Shown: piece by piece, positions 53,219 to 62,539 of the stretch
Position numbering within the stretch: the stretch's first letter is position 1
How the letters are laid out: the number at the start of each line of letters is the position of its first letter
NCBI RefSeq assembly: GCF_900142125.1
Contig: NZ_FQZT01000007.1
Location: 124,001 to 188,000, forward strand
Reading direction: 5' to 3'
From: Malonomonas rubra DSM 5091
GTDB lineage: Bacteria > Desulfobacterota > Desulfuromonadia > Desulfuromonadales > Geopsychrobacteraceae
Length of the DNA: 64,000 bases
Translations under genes and position numbers: made by a program
The notes under the pieces: generated by a model
Told to the model about the DNA's origin: nothing
The model's input: the letters and a program-made list of their open reading frames with translations, nothing else
Databases searched by the model: none

Positions 53219-53794
53219 ATGACGAAGAAAGATAAAGTCATGACTCGCGGCGGAGACAAAGGGGAAACCAGCTTGGTCGACGGTAGCCGCATCGCCAAAT
53301 CGTCGTTACGTGTCAACGCCTATGGAACTGTTGATGAGCTGAACTCAGTGCTGGGATTGGTGCGCTGTGAAAACCTTCCGGATGGTCTGAACGATAAAAT
53401 TCTGCAGCTGCAAAATGAACTTTTCGATCTCGGCTGCGAGCTGGCGACCCCGGCAGAAAGTGCCATGGCTAAAAATATCCCGAATGTCCGCCAGCAGCAG
53501 GTCGACCTGCTGGAGCAGTGGTTGCAAGAAACGAATGATCAGCTGGAACCGGCCGGGACCTTCGTCCTGCCCGGTGGTAGCCGCGCTTCTGCCGCCCTGC
53601 ATCTGGCCCGCACCGTCACCCGCCGCTGCGAACGGCAGCTCGTTGCCCTGGTAGAGAGCGGTGAGCAGATCAACCCCTGCTGCCTGAAATTCCTCAACCG
53701 GCTTTCCGATCTCTGTTTTGTCTGGGCTCGACAATGTAATGATAACGGCAGAAGCGATGTGCGCTGGCAGCCGGGGCCGCACATCGACGACTAA
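53219..53794 (+). CDS. Cob(I)alamin adenosyltransferase, PduO type
   Basis: The 191-residue enzyme transfers adenosyl from ATP to cob(I)alamin to make coenzyme B12. Markers: TRGGDKGETSLVDG at the N terminus (ATP site), NAYGTVDELNSVLG, and FVLPGGSRASAALHLARTVTRRCER, which holds the Arg and Asp pairs of the PduO active site. AAAGGAG precedes the ATG. It is divergent from the OFA-side gene. B12-dependent mutases (for example methylmalonyl-CoA mutase) are possible users, but none is in the window. Confidence 0.94.
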   Translation: MTKKDKVMTRGGDKGETSLVDGSRIAKSSLRVNAYGTVDELNSVLGLVRCENLPDGLNDKILQLQNELFDLGCELATPAESAMAKNIPNVRQQQVDLLEQWLQETNDQLEPAGTFVLPGGSRASAALHLARTVTRRCERQLVALVESGEQINPCCLKFLNRLSDLCFVWARQCNDNGRSDVRWQPGPHIDD

Positions 53795-53870
53795 AACGCA
53801 TCTGCAGCCCACTTGACGACCTCAAGGGACCGGAAAAATCCGCGACTCGCGGACTGCCTCGACGTCGCCG

Positions 53871-55082
53871 TTAGTGCAGCACCTCCGGCCGATACCCCTC
53901 TTCTTCGAGAACCAGAAGTATCTCTTGGATATGCCCCGGGCCGCGGGTTTCCAGATCGAGGATGACTTCCGCCTCGCCAAGGGGCAGCGATGATTTATGC
54001 CGGTCGTGACTGACCTGGAAGATGTTTGCGCCGATCTCGCTGAGGACCTTGGTCAGTTCTGCCAGCGCACCCGGCATATCGATCATCTCCAGTCGCAACT
54101 TCAGATAACGACCTTCCGCCAGCATGCCGCGCTCAACCACGCGCGCCATCGTCTGCACATCGAGGTTCCCGCCGGAGAGCAAACAAACGGTCGTTCCCTT
54201 GTGGATGGTTTTCAGTCCGAACAACATTGCTGCCAGTCCGACTGCGCCGGAGCCTTCCACCACCAGCTTGCCCCGCTCCATCAAGCTGACGATCGCCATG
54301 GCGATCGCTTCTTCCTCCACGGTCACGATCTCTTCGACATAGCGTTCGATGATCGGGAAAGTCAGGTCACCAACCTGCTTGACGGCAATACCGTCGGCCA
54401 GCGAATGACACCTTGTTGGCACCTTCACCGGCCGCCCTTTACGCCGCGCCAGCTGTGCGCTGGCAACGCTGGCCGCTTCAACACCGATTACGCGCACTGA
54501 AGGCTTTGTTTCGCAAACTGCTGTGGCGATTCCTGAAATCAAGCCACCGCCGCCGATCGGCACAATCAGGGTATCGAGCTCCGGCAAATCTTCCAATAGC
54601 TCCAGGCCAATGGTTCCCTGGCCGGCCATGATCAGTTCATCATCGAACGCCGGAACATAAAACAGTTCCCGCTCCTGCGCCAGCTGCTTGGCATAAATGA
54701 CGGCTTCATCGAAATTGGCCCCGTGAATTTCAACCTCGGCACCGTAATCGAGAGTCGCCAGTTCCTTCGCCAGCGGGGTTCCTTCCGGCATAATCACATG
54801 GCATGGACAGTCGAGCAACCTGGCCGCGTACGCCAGCCCCTGTGCGTGATTCCCCGCCGATGCGGTGATGACCCCCGCTCCCAGCTGTTGCGGTGTTTTT
54901 TGTGACAGGCAATGATACGCACCGCGGATTTTAAAGGATCCTGTGTGTTGCAGGTTTTCGCACTTGAAATAAAGTGGCACACCCAAACTACTGGAATAAT
55001 AGGGGGAATGAATCAATTCCGTGCGCCTGACCTCGCCTTTGAGATTTTCGGCAGCAAATTCAATCTGCTCACGTGTCAGCAT
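53871..55082 (-). CDS. ilvA: Threonine ammonia-lyase with C-terminal ACT domain
   Basis: The protein has 403 residues from the ATG at 55082 (GGAGGTGAGG upstream). This fold-type II PLP enzyme deaminates L-threonine to 2-oxobutanoate. The PLP Lys is in GSFKIRGAY, the phosphate loop is IPIGGGGLISG, and a C-terminal ACT domain (about residues 325-403, MIDMPGALAELTKVLSEIGAN) suggests allosteric control. A single ACT domain makes it closer to the shorter IlvA/TdcB-like forms than the two-ACT E. coli IlvA. It may supply isoleucine precursors or catabolise threonine; the gene symbol reflects the first possibility. Confidence 0.93.
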   Translation of the reverse strand: MLTREQIEFAAENLKGEVRRTELIHSPYYSSSLGVPLYFKCENLQHTGSFKIRGAYHCLSQKTPQQLGAGVITASAGNHAQGLAYAARLLDCPCHVIMPEGTPLAKELATLDYGAEVEIHGANFDEAVIYAKQLAQERELFYVPAFDDELIMAGQGTIGLELLEDLPELDTLIVPIGGGGLISGIATAVCETKPSVRVIGVEAASVASAQLARRKGRPVKVPTRCHSLADGIAVKQVGDLTFPIIERYVEEIVTVEEEAIAMAIVSLMERGKLVVEGSGAVGLAAMLFGLKTIHKGTTVCLLSGGNLDVQTMARVVERGMLAEGRYLKLRLEMIDMPGALAELTKVLSEIGANIFQVSHDRHKSSLPLGEAEVILDLETRGPGHIQEILLVLEEEGYRPEVLH

Positions 55083-55192
55083 CCTCACCTCCCGGAGATT
55101 CAAAGCATACAAACAGGTTAGCAGATTGTTTTTTTCCTGCACTCTTTCAACAAACTGATATATTTCTGGAAACTGCAATAAGGAGATTTTTC

Positions 55193-55702
55193 ATGGCAGA
55201 TTTACCGGAGGAACCGATCATTCCCAGGTTATTGGCGAGCAACGCCCTGCGCGCCAACCTGACCAAACATATGATCCTGAACCAGATGGCCGACTCCAAA
55301 GCCGCGATGATCATGACGGCTTCGTCGTTGCTGATCACCATCACTCTGACCCAATATGAAAAGCTGCCGCTGGCCTCAACCCTGCTGCTGGCCGGCGGCG
55401 GACTGCTGGCTGTGATCTTCTCAATTCTGGCAATCATCCCACCGCTGCACATCAGCGACCATACTAACCTGTTTTACTTCCGCTCCTTCGCCGACCTGAG
55501 CGAAGAAGAGTTTAAGACCAACTTCAAAGCCACCATCACCGACCGCGACAAGCTCTACGACGCCTACATGCACGAAATCTATTATCTCGGCACTCACCGC
55601 CTGACGCGGAAATACCGCTTGATCCGCAACGGACTCTGGTCCTTGTTGGTCGGTCTACTCGGCGCCACAGTCTACGCTTTATATTTTCATCTTCTCGTCT
55701 AA
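55193..55702 (+). CDS. PycTM-like (Pycsar effector family) membrane protein, orphan
   Basis: The protein has 169 residues from the ATG at 55193 (AAGGAG upstream). Two adjacent membrane segments (about residues 36-53 and 61-83) are followed by a cytoplasmic part with LFYFRSFADLSEEEFKTNF...DRDKLYDAYMHEIYYLGTHRLTRKYRLIRNGLW, and a third membrane segment (about 145-167). This FRSFADLSEEEF-IYYLG-KYRL pattern is that of the DUF5706/PycTM effectors of Pycsar anti-phage systems (recognised from memory). No uridylate or cytidylate cyclase is adjacent: the neighbours are ilvA and a bd-like oxidase operon. It may be an orphan effector or a housekeeping relative. Confidence 0.75.
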   Translation: MADLPEEPIIPRLLASNALRANLTKHMILNQMADSKAAMIMTASSLLITITLTQYEKLPLASTLLLAGGGLLAVIFSILAIIPPLHISDHTNLFYFRSFADLSEEEFKTNFKATITDRDKLYDAYMHEIYYLGTHRLTRKYRLIRNGLWSLLVGLLGATVYALYFHLLV

Positions 55703-55874
55703 GCGATCAGCAGGGCGTCAGATAGGTGACCTTTTTTGTAATTATTTCATTGAAATCCAAGGTTTAACCCGGTATTCTTCGCTAATTATGTGACAAACGG
55801 ATTTCATCCTTTATTATTATTTGATGCATAAAAAACAAGAACATCGCTGAACCGTTTTATAAAAAGGAGGAACG

Positions 55875-56945
55875 ATGGATTTCGCTGCCCTGATTCCCAC
55901 CCCCGATGCCATCCCCGTTGACTGGGGCTGGTTCTATGTGCTGCTAATGGTGACTTTCCTGCTCCACCTGCTGGTGATGAACGCCATGCTCGGCGGCGGT
56001 ATCATCGCCCTGTTCAGCCTGTTTCAAGGTGGTGAGCAGAACAACCTGCTCGGCAAAGAGGTCGGCTACAAGCTGCCTTACACCATCGCCTTCGCCGTCA
56101 ACATGGGTGTGGCCCCGCTGCTGTTCGTACAGGTGCTGTTCGGTCAGTTCATTTACAGCAGTTCGGTAATGATGGCGGTCTGGTGGCTCTCAATCATCGG
56201 CCTGCTGATCCTTGCCTATTACGCGGCCTATATTTACGATTTCAAGTTCGACGCCCTGCAGGGGCTGCGCACCCTGGTGCTGATCTTCTCGGTCGGCATC
56301 CTGCTGTTTATCGGTTTCATGTTCAGCAACAACATGACCCTGATGCTGCAGCCGGAGAAATGGGTGGCTTATCTCAGCAATCCCGGAGGCACCCTGCTCA
56401 ACGCTGAAGACCCAACCCTCTGGCCGCGTTACCTGCATTTCGTCATCGGTGCCGTCGCTATCGCCGGCCTGTTCCTGGCCCTGGTCGGCCATTTCGGTTT
56501 CACCAAAAGCAAGGTCGATCCGGCAACCCTGATTGAACGCGGGATGAGCTACTTCACCAAAGCAACGATCATCCAAATTTTTATTGGCCTCTGGTTTCTG
56601 GTTGCACTCCCCAAAGAGGTGATGATGGTGTTCATGGGCAAGAGCGCTTACGGCACCGCACTGCTGACCATCGGCCTGGTGCTGGCTGTCGCCCTGGTCT
56701 ATTTTGGCCTCAAGCGCAACCTGCTGCTCACTTCGGTCGTCGCCCTGATACAGATGGTGGTGATGATCCTGATGCGAGACCTGGCCCGTTTCGCTTATCT
56801 CAAACCCTACTTCCACCCAGCAGATCTGCAAGTCACCCCGGAGTACTCGCCACTGATCTTCTTCCTGGTGGTCTTCGCCATCGGCCTGGTGCTGATCGGC
56901 TACATGATCAAACTGGCCCTCGGCTGTAAGAAGGAGGTGGCGTAA
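55875..56945 (+). CDS. bd-oxidase-like membrane subunit (small partner)
   Basis: The 356-residue integral membrane protein has about nine predicted helices. The second helix region (LLHLLVMNAMLGGGIIALF) parallels HVLVSHFAVGGGLFLV in the downstream 880-residue protein, so the two look like homologous halves of a membrane complex. A His-rich helix contact (LHFVIGAVAIAG, LVGHFGF) could ligate heme b. The start has AAGGAGG 4 bp before the ATG. Its stop overlaps the next start (TAATG), showing strict coupling. I infer a quinol-handling membrane core related to cytochrome bd subunits; the exact family is uncertain. Confidence 0.8.
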   Translation: MDFAALIPTPDAIPVDWGWFYVLLMVTFLLHLLVMNAMLGGGIIALFSLFQGGEQNNLLGKEVGYKLPYTIAFAVNMGVAPLLFVQVLFGQFIYSSSVMMAVWWLSIIGLLILAYYAAYIYDFKFDALQGLRTLVLIFSVGILLFIGFMFSNNMTLMLQPEKWVAYLSNPGGTLLNAEDPTLWPRYLHFVIGAVAIAGLFLALVGHFGFTKSKVDPATLIERGMSYFTKATIIQIFIGLWFLVALPKEVMMVFMGKSAYGTALLTIGLVLAVALVYFGLKRNLLLTSVVALIQMVVMILMRDLARFAYLKPYFHPADLQVTPEYSPLIFFLVVFAIGLVLIGYMIKLALGCKKEVA

Positions 56946-59587
56946 TGAATTATCCGGTTTGGGATCTGACAACCTACGGTGGCGGTTTCCTCATCGCCCT
57001 GATCGCCATTGTTCACGTGCTGGTATCTCACTTCGCTGTCGGCGGTGGCCTGTTCCTGGTCACGCTGGAGAAAAAAGCCTACCGGGAAGAAAACCCGGCA
57101 CTACTCGACTACGTAAAGAAGCACAGCAAATTTTTCATGCTGCTGACCATGGTTTTCGGCGGCATGACCGGCGTCGGTATCTGGTGGACCATCGCCCTGC
57201 TCAACCCCGCGGCCACTTCCAGCCTGATCCACATTTTCGTCTTCGGCTGGGCGGCCGAATGGGTCTTTTTCGTCGGCGAAATCGTCGCCCTGTTCATCTA
57301 CTACTACACCTTCGGTCGAATGGATCGGAAGAATCACCTGATCATCGGCTGGATCTATTTCATCTGCGCCTGGATGTCGCTGTTTTTGATCAACGGCATC
57401 ATCGACTTCATGCTCACCCCCGGCGCCTGGATCGAAAACCACAACTTCTGGTCCGGCTTCTTCAACCCGACCTTCTGGCCGTCGCTGGTCTTCCGCACCG
57501 GCCTGTCATTGGTCCTCTGCGGCGTCTTCGGTTTCGTCACCGCCGCTTTTTTAAAAAACGACAAACTGCGCCAGAACCTGATGCGCACCTGCGCCGCCTG
57601 GGCCGCGCTGCCCTTCGGCATCATGCTGATCGGCGGAGCCTGGTATATCAAGGCGTTGCCGGAAATCCCGAAGATGATCATCTTCGAGAAGTCACCGGAG
57701 ATCGGCGCCTATCTGACAACCCTCGGCTGGTTCGTACCGATTCTTCTGCTGACGTGCGTCTTCATGGCGCTGCGTCTGCCGCAGAGCCTGCAGAAGTACA
57801 TGAGCTTCGCCGTCATCGCCATCGCCCTGATCTACTTTGGCGCTTTCGAGTTCGTCCGCGAAGCGGGCCGTCGCCCGTTCATCATCTACGACCACATGTA
57901 TTCCAACCAGGTTTATGTCGATGATGTGCCGAAGATTCAGCAAGCCGGGTTCCTCGCCAACGCAAAATGGATGTCGGCCAAAGAGATCACCACTGACAAC
58001 CAGCTGCAGATCGGCGCAGAACTGTTCCGCTACCAGTGCAGCGCCTGCCACTCGGTTGGCGGTCTGCTCAACGACATCACTCCACTGGTGAAAAAATACG
58101 ATAACGTCTTTGGCATGGATGCCAAATTGAACGGCCTCGGCAAACTGAATCCCTATATGCCGCACTTCTTCGGCAACGCCGAAGAGCGTAACGCGCTCGC
58201 CAGCTATATTGTCAGCGAGATCAACGGCATCGACCTGAGTATCCCGGCCAACCCGGTGGTCGAAGCAAAAGAGCTGCCACTGGAGATTCCGGCGTTCAAC
58301 AAGGATAAAGACGAGTACGTGCTGCTGGCGTGGAACAACCTCGGCATGCACTGCATTTCTGACAGCGATCCCTACTGGGTGCTGCTGCCACCAGCCAACG
58401 ACCTGTTCGCGCAACTGGTCAAGCGGGGGGATTCGCCGGAGATCATTACCGAAGGAGTGGAGATCCGCTATGCGGTGGAAAAAGGCTTCGAATTCCCGGA
58501 AAAACAGGTCCGCTTCTGGGAGTTCGCTGACGAAATTTTCGGCGCTGAGTTGCGCCCCGGGGTTGGTCTCAGTGGCAAACGTTTGAACGGTGCCCTCGAT
58601 CTGGATGCAGAGAAACGCGCCTACGAAGCGTCACTGATTCCGGTGGTGCCTTACCCGTCGGATGGCAGTTTCAACCCGTACCCAATCTTCACCGTCACTG
58701 CGGTCGACAAAGACAGTGGCGAAATCCTGGCAACCACGAAAACAGTCGCTCCCACCTCGACCGAAATGGGCTGTAAAAACTGTCACGGCGGTGGCTGGCG
58801 GGTTGCCGGTGTCGCCGGGTTTACTGATGATACCAGCCTCGACGTGCTGGCAGCGCATGACAAAAACAGCGGCACCAACCTGGTCGAGCGGGCAAAGAAC
58901 GGGCAACCGATGCTCTGTCAGTCCTGCCACGCCGACCCGGTCCTCGGCACTGAAGGCAATCCGGAATTGCTTAACTTCCCGGCAGCGATTCACGGCTGGC
59001 ATGCCAACTTCCTCACCGATCGTGAAGGCATGGACGCCTGCGTTGCCTGTCACCCGTCACGTCCGGACGGCCCAAGCCAATGCTTCCGCAGCCATCACTC
59101 GATGTTCATGGACTGCACCAACTGCCACGGCACCATGGAAGATCACGCCCTCAGCCTGTTGAAGAAGGAACAGGAAGCGGGCAAAAAGGGGGCCGCCCGG
59201 CTGATGGCCGGACTGAAACCACGCAACGTCGACTCACTGGAACAGATCAACGGCCGCACCCCCTGGATCAACATGCCGGATTGCCTCAACTGCCACGAGG
59301 ACTTCCAGATGGGCATGACCGTCGATGCCTTCAACACTTGGACAGACGGTGCTGATGAACTGTTCCGCAACCGCCACGACATGATGGGCGCAATGATGTG
59401 CGAAGCCTGCCACGGCAGCACCCACGCCGTCTATCCGGCGACCAACAATAAACTGGGGGCCAACCGCGACAGCATCCAGCCGCTGCAGTACCAGGGCAAC
59501 GACCGCCCGATCGGCAACCCCTGCACCACCTGTCACACCGTCCAACCGGAGTTCGAAGGGCATCACCCGAACTCGTTACGACTGTAG
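56945..59587 (+). CDS. Cytochrome bd subunit I-like protein fused to octaheme cytochrome c domain
   Basis: This is an 880-residue fusion. Residues 1-320 hold about eight or nine membrane helices with CydA-like character (GGGFLIALIAIVHVLVSHFAVGGG, GGMTGVGIWWT). Residues from about 330 are extracytoplasmic and carry eight CXXCH motifs: CSACH (365), CKNCH (610), CQSCH, CVACH, CTNCH, CLNCH, CEACH and CTTCH (860). Between the first and second heme motifs lies a 230-residue domain with NNLGMHCISDSDPYW, seen in large Geobacter-type cytochromes. It could pass quinol electrons to an eight-heme wire rather than reduce oxygen; this is an inference. Coupled to the previous gene and followed by a strong terminator. 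Confidence 0.9.
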   Translation: MNYPVWDLTTYGGGFLIALIAIVHVLVSHFAVGGGLFLVTLEKKAYREENPALLDYVKKHSKFFMLLTMVFGGMTGVGIWWTIALLNPAATSSLIHIFVFGWAAEWVFFVGEIVALFIYYYTFGRMDRKNHLIIGWIYFICAWMSLFLINGIIDFMLTPGAWIENHNFWSGFFNPTFWPSLVFRTGLSLVLCGVFGFVTAAFLKNDKLRQNLMRTCAAWAALPFGIMLIGGAWYIKALPEIPKMIIFEKSPEIGAYLTTLGWFVPILLLTCVFMALRLPQSLQKYMSFAVIAIALIYFGAFEFVREAGRRPFIIYDHMYSNQVYVDDVPKIQQAGFLANAKWMSAKEITTDNQLQIGAELFRYQCSACHSVGGLLNDITPLVKKYDNVFGMDAKLNGLGKLNPYMPHFFGNAEERNALASYIVSEINGIDLSIPANPVVEAKELPLEIPAFNKDKDEYVLLAWNNLGMHCISDSDPYWVLLPPANDLFAQLVKRGDSPEIITEGVEIRYAVEKGFEFPEKQVRFWEFADEIFGAELRPGVGLSGKRLNGALDLDAEKRAYEASLIPVVPYPSDGSFNPYPIFTVTAVDKDSGEILATTKTVAPTSTEMGCKNCHGGGWRVAGVAGFTDDTSLDVLAAHDKNSGTNLVERAKNGQPMLCQSCHADPVLGTEGNPELLNFPAAIHGWHANFLTDREGMDACVACHPSRPDGPSQCFRSHHSMFMDCTNCHGTMEDHALSLLKKEQEAGKKGAARLMAGLKPRNVDSLEQINGRTPWINMPDCLNCHEDFQMGMTVDAFNTWTDGADELFRNRHDMMGAMMCEACHGSTHAVYPATNNKLGANRDSIQPLQYQGNDRPIGNPCTTCHTVQPEFEGHHPNSLRL

Positions 59588-59595
59588 CAAACAGC

Positions 59596-59633
59596 AAAAA
59601 GGCCCGACGCCGACTTAAGCGTCGGGCCTTTTT
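59596..59633. terminator. Bidirectional intrinsic terminator
   Basis: Perfect 15-bp arms (aaaaaggcccgacgc/gcgtcgggccttttt) with an 8-nt loop. T-runs flank it on both strands, and it lies between convergent operons. Confidence 0.92.
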
Positions 59634-59690
59634 AAATGCCAAATCTCAACAGTTCAGCCAGCCTAGACTTTCACCTCGCCGCCAACAGTC

Positions 59691-61376
59691 CTACCTGTCC
59701 ACCACTTCCAGCTTGGAAAATCTGCTCCCCAGCAATGCCGCAATAATCACCAGCAGCGATGAGATGAGAATCATAATGATGCCCAAGGCCGACAACCTGC
59801 CCCAAAGGCCGTCCTCGGCAAAGCGCAGAATCTGCACGGCCAGCACCTCGGTGCCGGGCCGCGAAAGTACCACTGACAGAGTCAGCTCGCGCAGAAACAT
59901 GCTTGCCATCAGGATCCAACCGGAAACAATGCCGGGGATCAGCAGCGGAATGATCACCCGGCGCAGGGTGTAGAATGGAGAACCGCCGCAGACTCGCGAG
60001 GACTCCTCCAAGGTGCTGTGAATCTGGATAAAAGCGCTGGAAAGTGGGCGAATGCCATACGGCAGGTAGGTCGCGATGTAGCCGATCATCAGGGCCGTCA
60101 GGGTGCCGTAAAGTGGGGTGCGAACGAAAAACCACATGAAACCGACGCCGATGACAATGCCGGGAAAAGAGAAAGAAAGAAAACTGAGCGATTCGAGGAT
60201 CCCTGAGGCGGTCGTACGGATCTTGACGATGACGTAAGAGACGAAGATCGACAGGATCGTTCCCAGGGTCGCGCCGACCACGCCGAGGAACAGGCTGTTC
60301 TTCAGCGACAGCAGGGAAATCGGGTCGTTCAGCACCTCAATCCAATTGTTCCACGACATCAGCGAGAAGGCGCGGGCGCTTGGCGGCATCGAGTAGGGCA
60401 GCATCGAGATATAGAAAAGCACCAGCACCGGCAGCAGGATAAGAACGAAAGAGAGAATGCCGACGATGACCAGCAGCGGATATTTCCACTTCTTCAGCCG
60501 GAGCAGCGTCGGTTTGAAACCACGGCTGGAGATGGTAACGAATTTGCCACTCTCCGCCGTCAGGTAGCGATAAACATAGATCAGAGTGATTGATGCCACC
60601 AGGGCGCTCATGCCAATCGCCGCGGCAAGGCCGTAGTCGGCAGCAAAGCCGCTCGAGATGTTGCGATAGATGTGGGTCGAGAGCACGTATATCCGTCCCG
60701 GCATGCCGACCACCGAGGGAACGGCGAAAGAAGCCAGGCTCCTGACGATGACCAGGATCGCCGAAGCGAGAATAGCGGGACGCAGGACCGGCAAGGTCAC
60801 CTTGAACAGAGTGCGCAGGTTGGAGGCGCCACAGACCTTCGACGACTCCTCCAGCGAGACGTCGAAGGCGCTCATCGCCGGGGCGATAATCAGGTAGGCA
60901 ATCGGCAGGTCGAGCAACCCCTCGACCAGGATCATCCCTTTGAGCGAATAGATATTAAACAGGGCTTCGCGCGTCTCGAACAGGTTCATGAACAGGCGGT
61001 TGAGAATGCCGTTGCTCGGGTTGAGCAGCAGCACCCAGCTGGCCGAAAAAAGAATGTGCGGGATCATCATCGGAATGATCGAGATGATCTTGAATATGAA
61101 CTTGAACGGCAGATCAGTGCGGGTATTGACGTAAGCCAGGAACAGGGCGAGCAGGGTCGCATGCAGCGCCGAACCGACGGTAAAGATGACCGTGTTGACC
61201 AGGATGTCGGCGAAATCGGGATCGGTGTAGGCGGCGATGTACTTACTGGTGGTGAACTGGCCGAAGCTGACAAAGTCCTTCGAAAAGCTGCCGAGCAGCA
61301 GCATGATGACCGGACACAGGGTCAGAAAACCAACGATGATAATCAGAGTCGTGGTCAGGGTCGGTTTTTTAAACAT
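59691..61376 (-). CDS. Fe(III)-type ABC transporter permease (two fused permease halves)
   Basis: The 561-residue inner-membrane protein has about 12 membrane segments. Two EAA loops are present: EESSKVCGASNLRTLFKVTLPVLRPAIL in the N-terminal half and EESSRVCGGSPFYTLRRVIIPLLIPGIV in the C-terminal half. Such internally duplicated permeases are typical of FbpB/AfuB ferric importers, and similar ones serve 2-aminoethylphosphonate or spermidine. It starts 7 bp after the stop of the ATPase gene, and is the last gene of the operon. Confidence 0.92.
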   Translation of the reverse strand: MFKKPTLTTTLIIIVGFLTLCPVIMLLLGSFSKDFVSFGQFTTSKYIAAYTDPDFADILVNTVIFTVGSALHATLLALFLAYVNTRTDLPFKFIFKIISIIPMMIPHILFSASWVLLLNPSNGILNRLFMNLFETREALFNIYSLKGMILVEGLLDLPIAYLIIAPAMSAFDVSLEESSKVCGASNLRTLFKVTLPVLRPAILASAILVIVRSLASFAVPSVVGMPGRIYVLSTHIYRNISSGFAADYGLAAAIGMSALVASITLIYVYRYLTAESGKFVTISSRGFKPTLLRLKKWKYPLLVIVGILSFVLILLPVLVLFYISMLPYSMPPSARAFSLMSWNNWIEVLNDPISLLSLKNSLFLGVVGATLGTILSIFVSYVIVKIRTTASGILESLSFLSFSFPGIVIGVGFMWFFVRTPLYGTLTALMIGYIATYLPYGIRPLSSAFIQIHSTLEESSRVCGGSPFYTLRRVIIPLLIPGIVSGWILMASMFLRELTLSVVLSRPGTEVLAVQILRFAEDGLWGRLSALGIIMILISSLLVIIAALLGSRFSKLEVVDR

Positions 61377-61383
61377 AGCGAGC

Positions 61384-62469
61384 CTATGATGCCAGCAGGA
61401 AACAGTGGTCGGGATCGAAGGAAACGGCGATGCTGTCCCCTTCGCGGAAATCAGCGGTCGGTTCCACGGTGGTTGTCAGCAACGTCTCGCCGATGCGGAT
61501 CTCCCCTTCAAAGGCCTCGCCGATAAAGATCAGCGTTTCCACCTTGCCGCTGTAGCTGTTTTGCTCCTCCTTCCGTTCTTTTGCCAGTCGGATGAATTCC
61601 GGTCGCACACACAGGAAAGCCTCCTGACCGAGCGGAATCTGCTGGCTGTTGAGAGCGCGGACGGGACCGATTTCTGAAGCGAACACCGCATGATCGCCGT
61701 CGAGCTCTTCTACGGTTCCCCGAATCAGGTTGGCCCGACCGATGAAATCGGCGACGAACTGGCTGTCCGAGTTGAAATAGATCTTCTTCGGTTCGTTGAT
61801 TTCGATGATCTTGCCGGAACGCATAACCGCGATCAGGTCGGACAGGGCCAGCGCCTCTACCCGGTCGTGGGTAACATAGATGGCGGTGATCTGCAGCTCG
61901 GTGAGGAAGCTGCGCAGCTCCTTGCGCGTCTCCTCGCGCAGCTTGGCATCGAGGTTACTGAGCGGCTCATCGAACAGGATCACCTTCGGCTCCGCCACCA
62001 GGGCGCGGGCCAGGGCCACGCGCTGCTGCTGGCCACCGCTCAGCTTGGTCGCCGGCCGGTTCTCGTATCCGGACAGCTGAACGAAATCTAGTACCTTTGC
62101 GACCTTGCGCCGAATTTCCTCTTTTGCCATTTTCTGGGTCTGCAGCGGGTAGGCGACATTGTCGAAAACGTTCATGTGCGGCCAGATGGCGTAGGTCTGA
62201 AAGACCATGCCGAGACCGCGCCGTTCCGGCGGGACGAAGATGTTCTTCTCTTTCGACCAGACCAGCTCGTCACCGATGTAGATCTCGCCGCCATCCGGAA
62301 CTTCAAGACCGACGATACAGCGCAGTAGCGTTGTCTTGCCACAGCCGCTGGGACCGAGCAGGGTGAAAATGCGGTTGGCGGGAATAGTCAGATCGACATG
62401 ATCAAGAGCCTTGATCTGCTTCCCCTCGGAGGAGTACGTCCTCACCAGATCCTGAATACGAATTTCCAT
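61384..62469 (-). CDS. Fe(III)-type ABC transporter ATP-binding protein
   Basis: The 361-residue ATPase has Walker [10 protein letters not shown] (about residues 38-46), the [21 protein letters not shown]-loop region, signature [15 protein letters not shown], Walker [14 protein letters not shown], and a C-terminal TOBE-like domain (residues about 240-361). The overall arrangement is the FbpC/PotA/CysA branch. It lies between the substrate-binding protein and the permease genes on the minus strand. Confidence 0.94.
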   Translation of the reverse strand: MEIRIQDLVRTYSSEGKQIKALDHVDLTIPANRIFTLLGPSGCGKTTLLRCIVGLEVPDGGEIYIGDELVWSKEKNIFVPPERRGLGMVFQTYAIWPHMNVFDNVAYPLQTQKMAKEEIRRKVAKVLDFVQLSGYENRPATKLSGGQQQRVALARALVAEPKVILFDEPLSNLDAKLREETRKELRSFLTELQITAIYVTHDRVEALALSDLIAVMRSGKIIEINEPKKIYFNSDSQFVADFIGRANLIRGTVEELDGDHAVFASEIGPVRALNSQQIPLGQEAFLCVRPEFIRLAKERKEEQNSYSGKVETLIFIGEAFEGEIRIGETLLTTTVEPTADFREGDSIAVSFDPDHCFLLAS

Positions 62470-62484
62470 AAGACCTCAAGACAA

Positions 62485-62516
62485 GCGGCCGGAACCGAAT
62501 AAGAGACTCCGGCCGC
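62485..62516 (-). other. Intercistronic stem-loop after the substrate-binding protein gene
   Basis: 9-bp GC arms (gcggccgga/tccggccgc) with a 14-nt loop lie between the binding-protein stop and the ATPase start. No T-run follows, so it probably stabilises or partly terminates the upstream message, raising binding-protein levels over the membrane subunits. Confidence 0.65.
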
Positions 62517-62539
62517 AATCAGGTGCCAGGCAGCAAAAA

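Noticed and set aside
53004-53222. 72-codon open frame ahead of the cobalamin adenosyltransferase gene
   Set aside because: It runs through the repeated TTTTGC sites, has no ribosome site and no recognisable domain.
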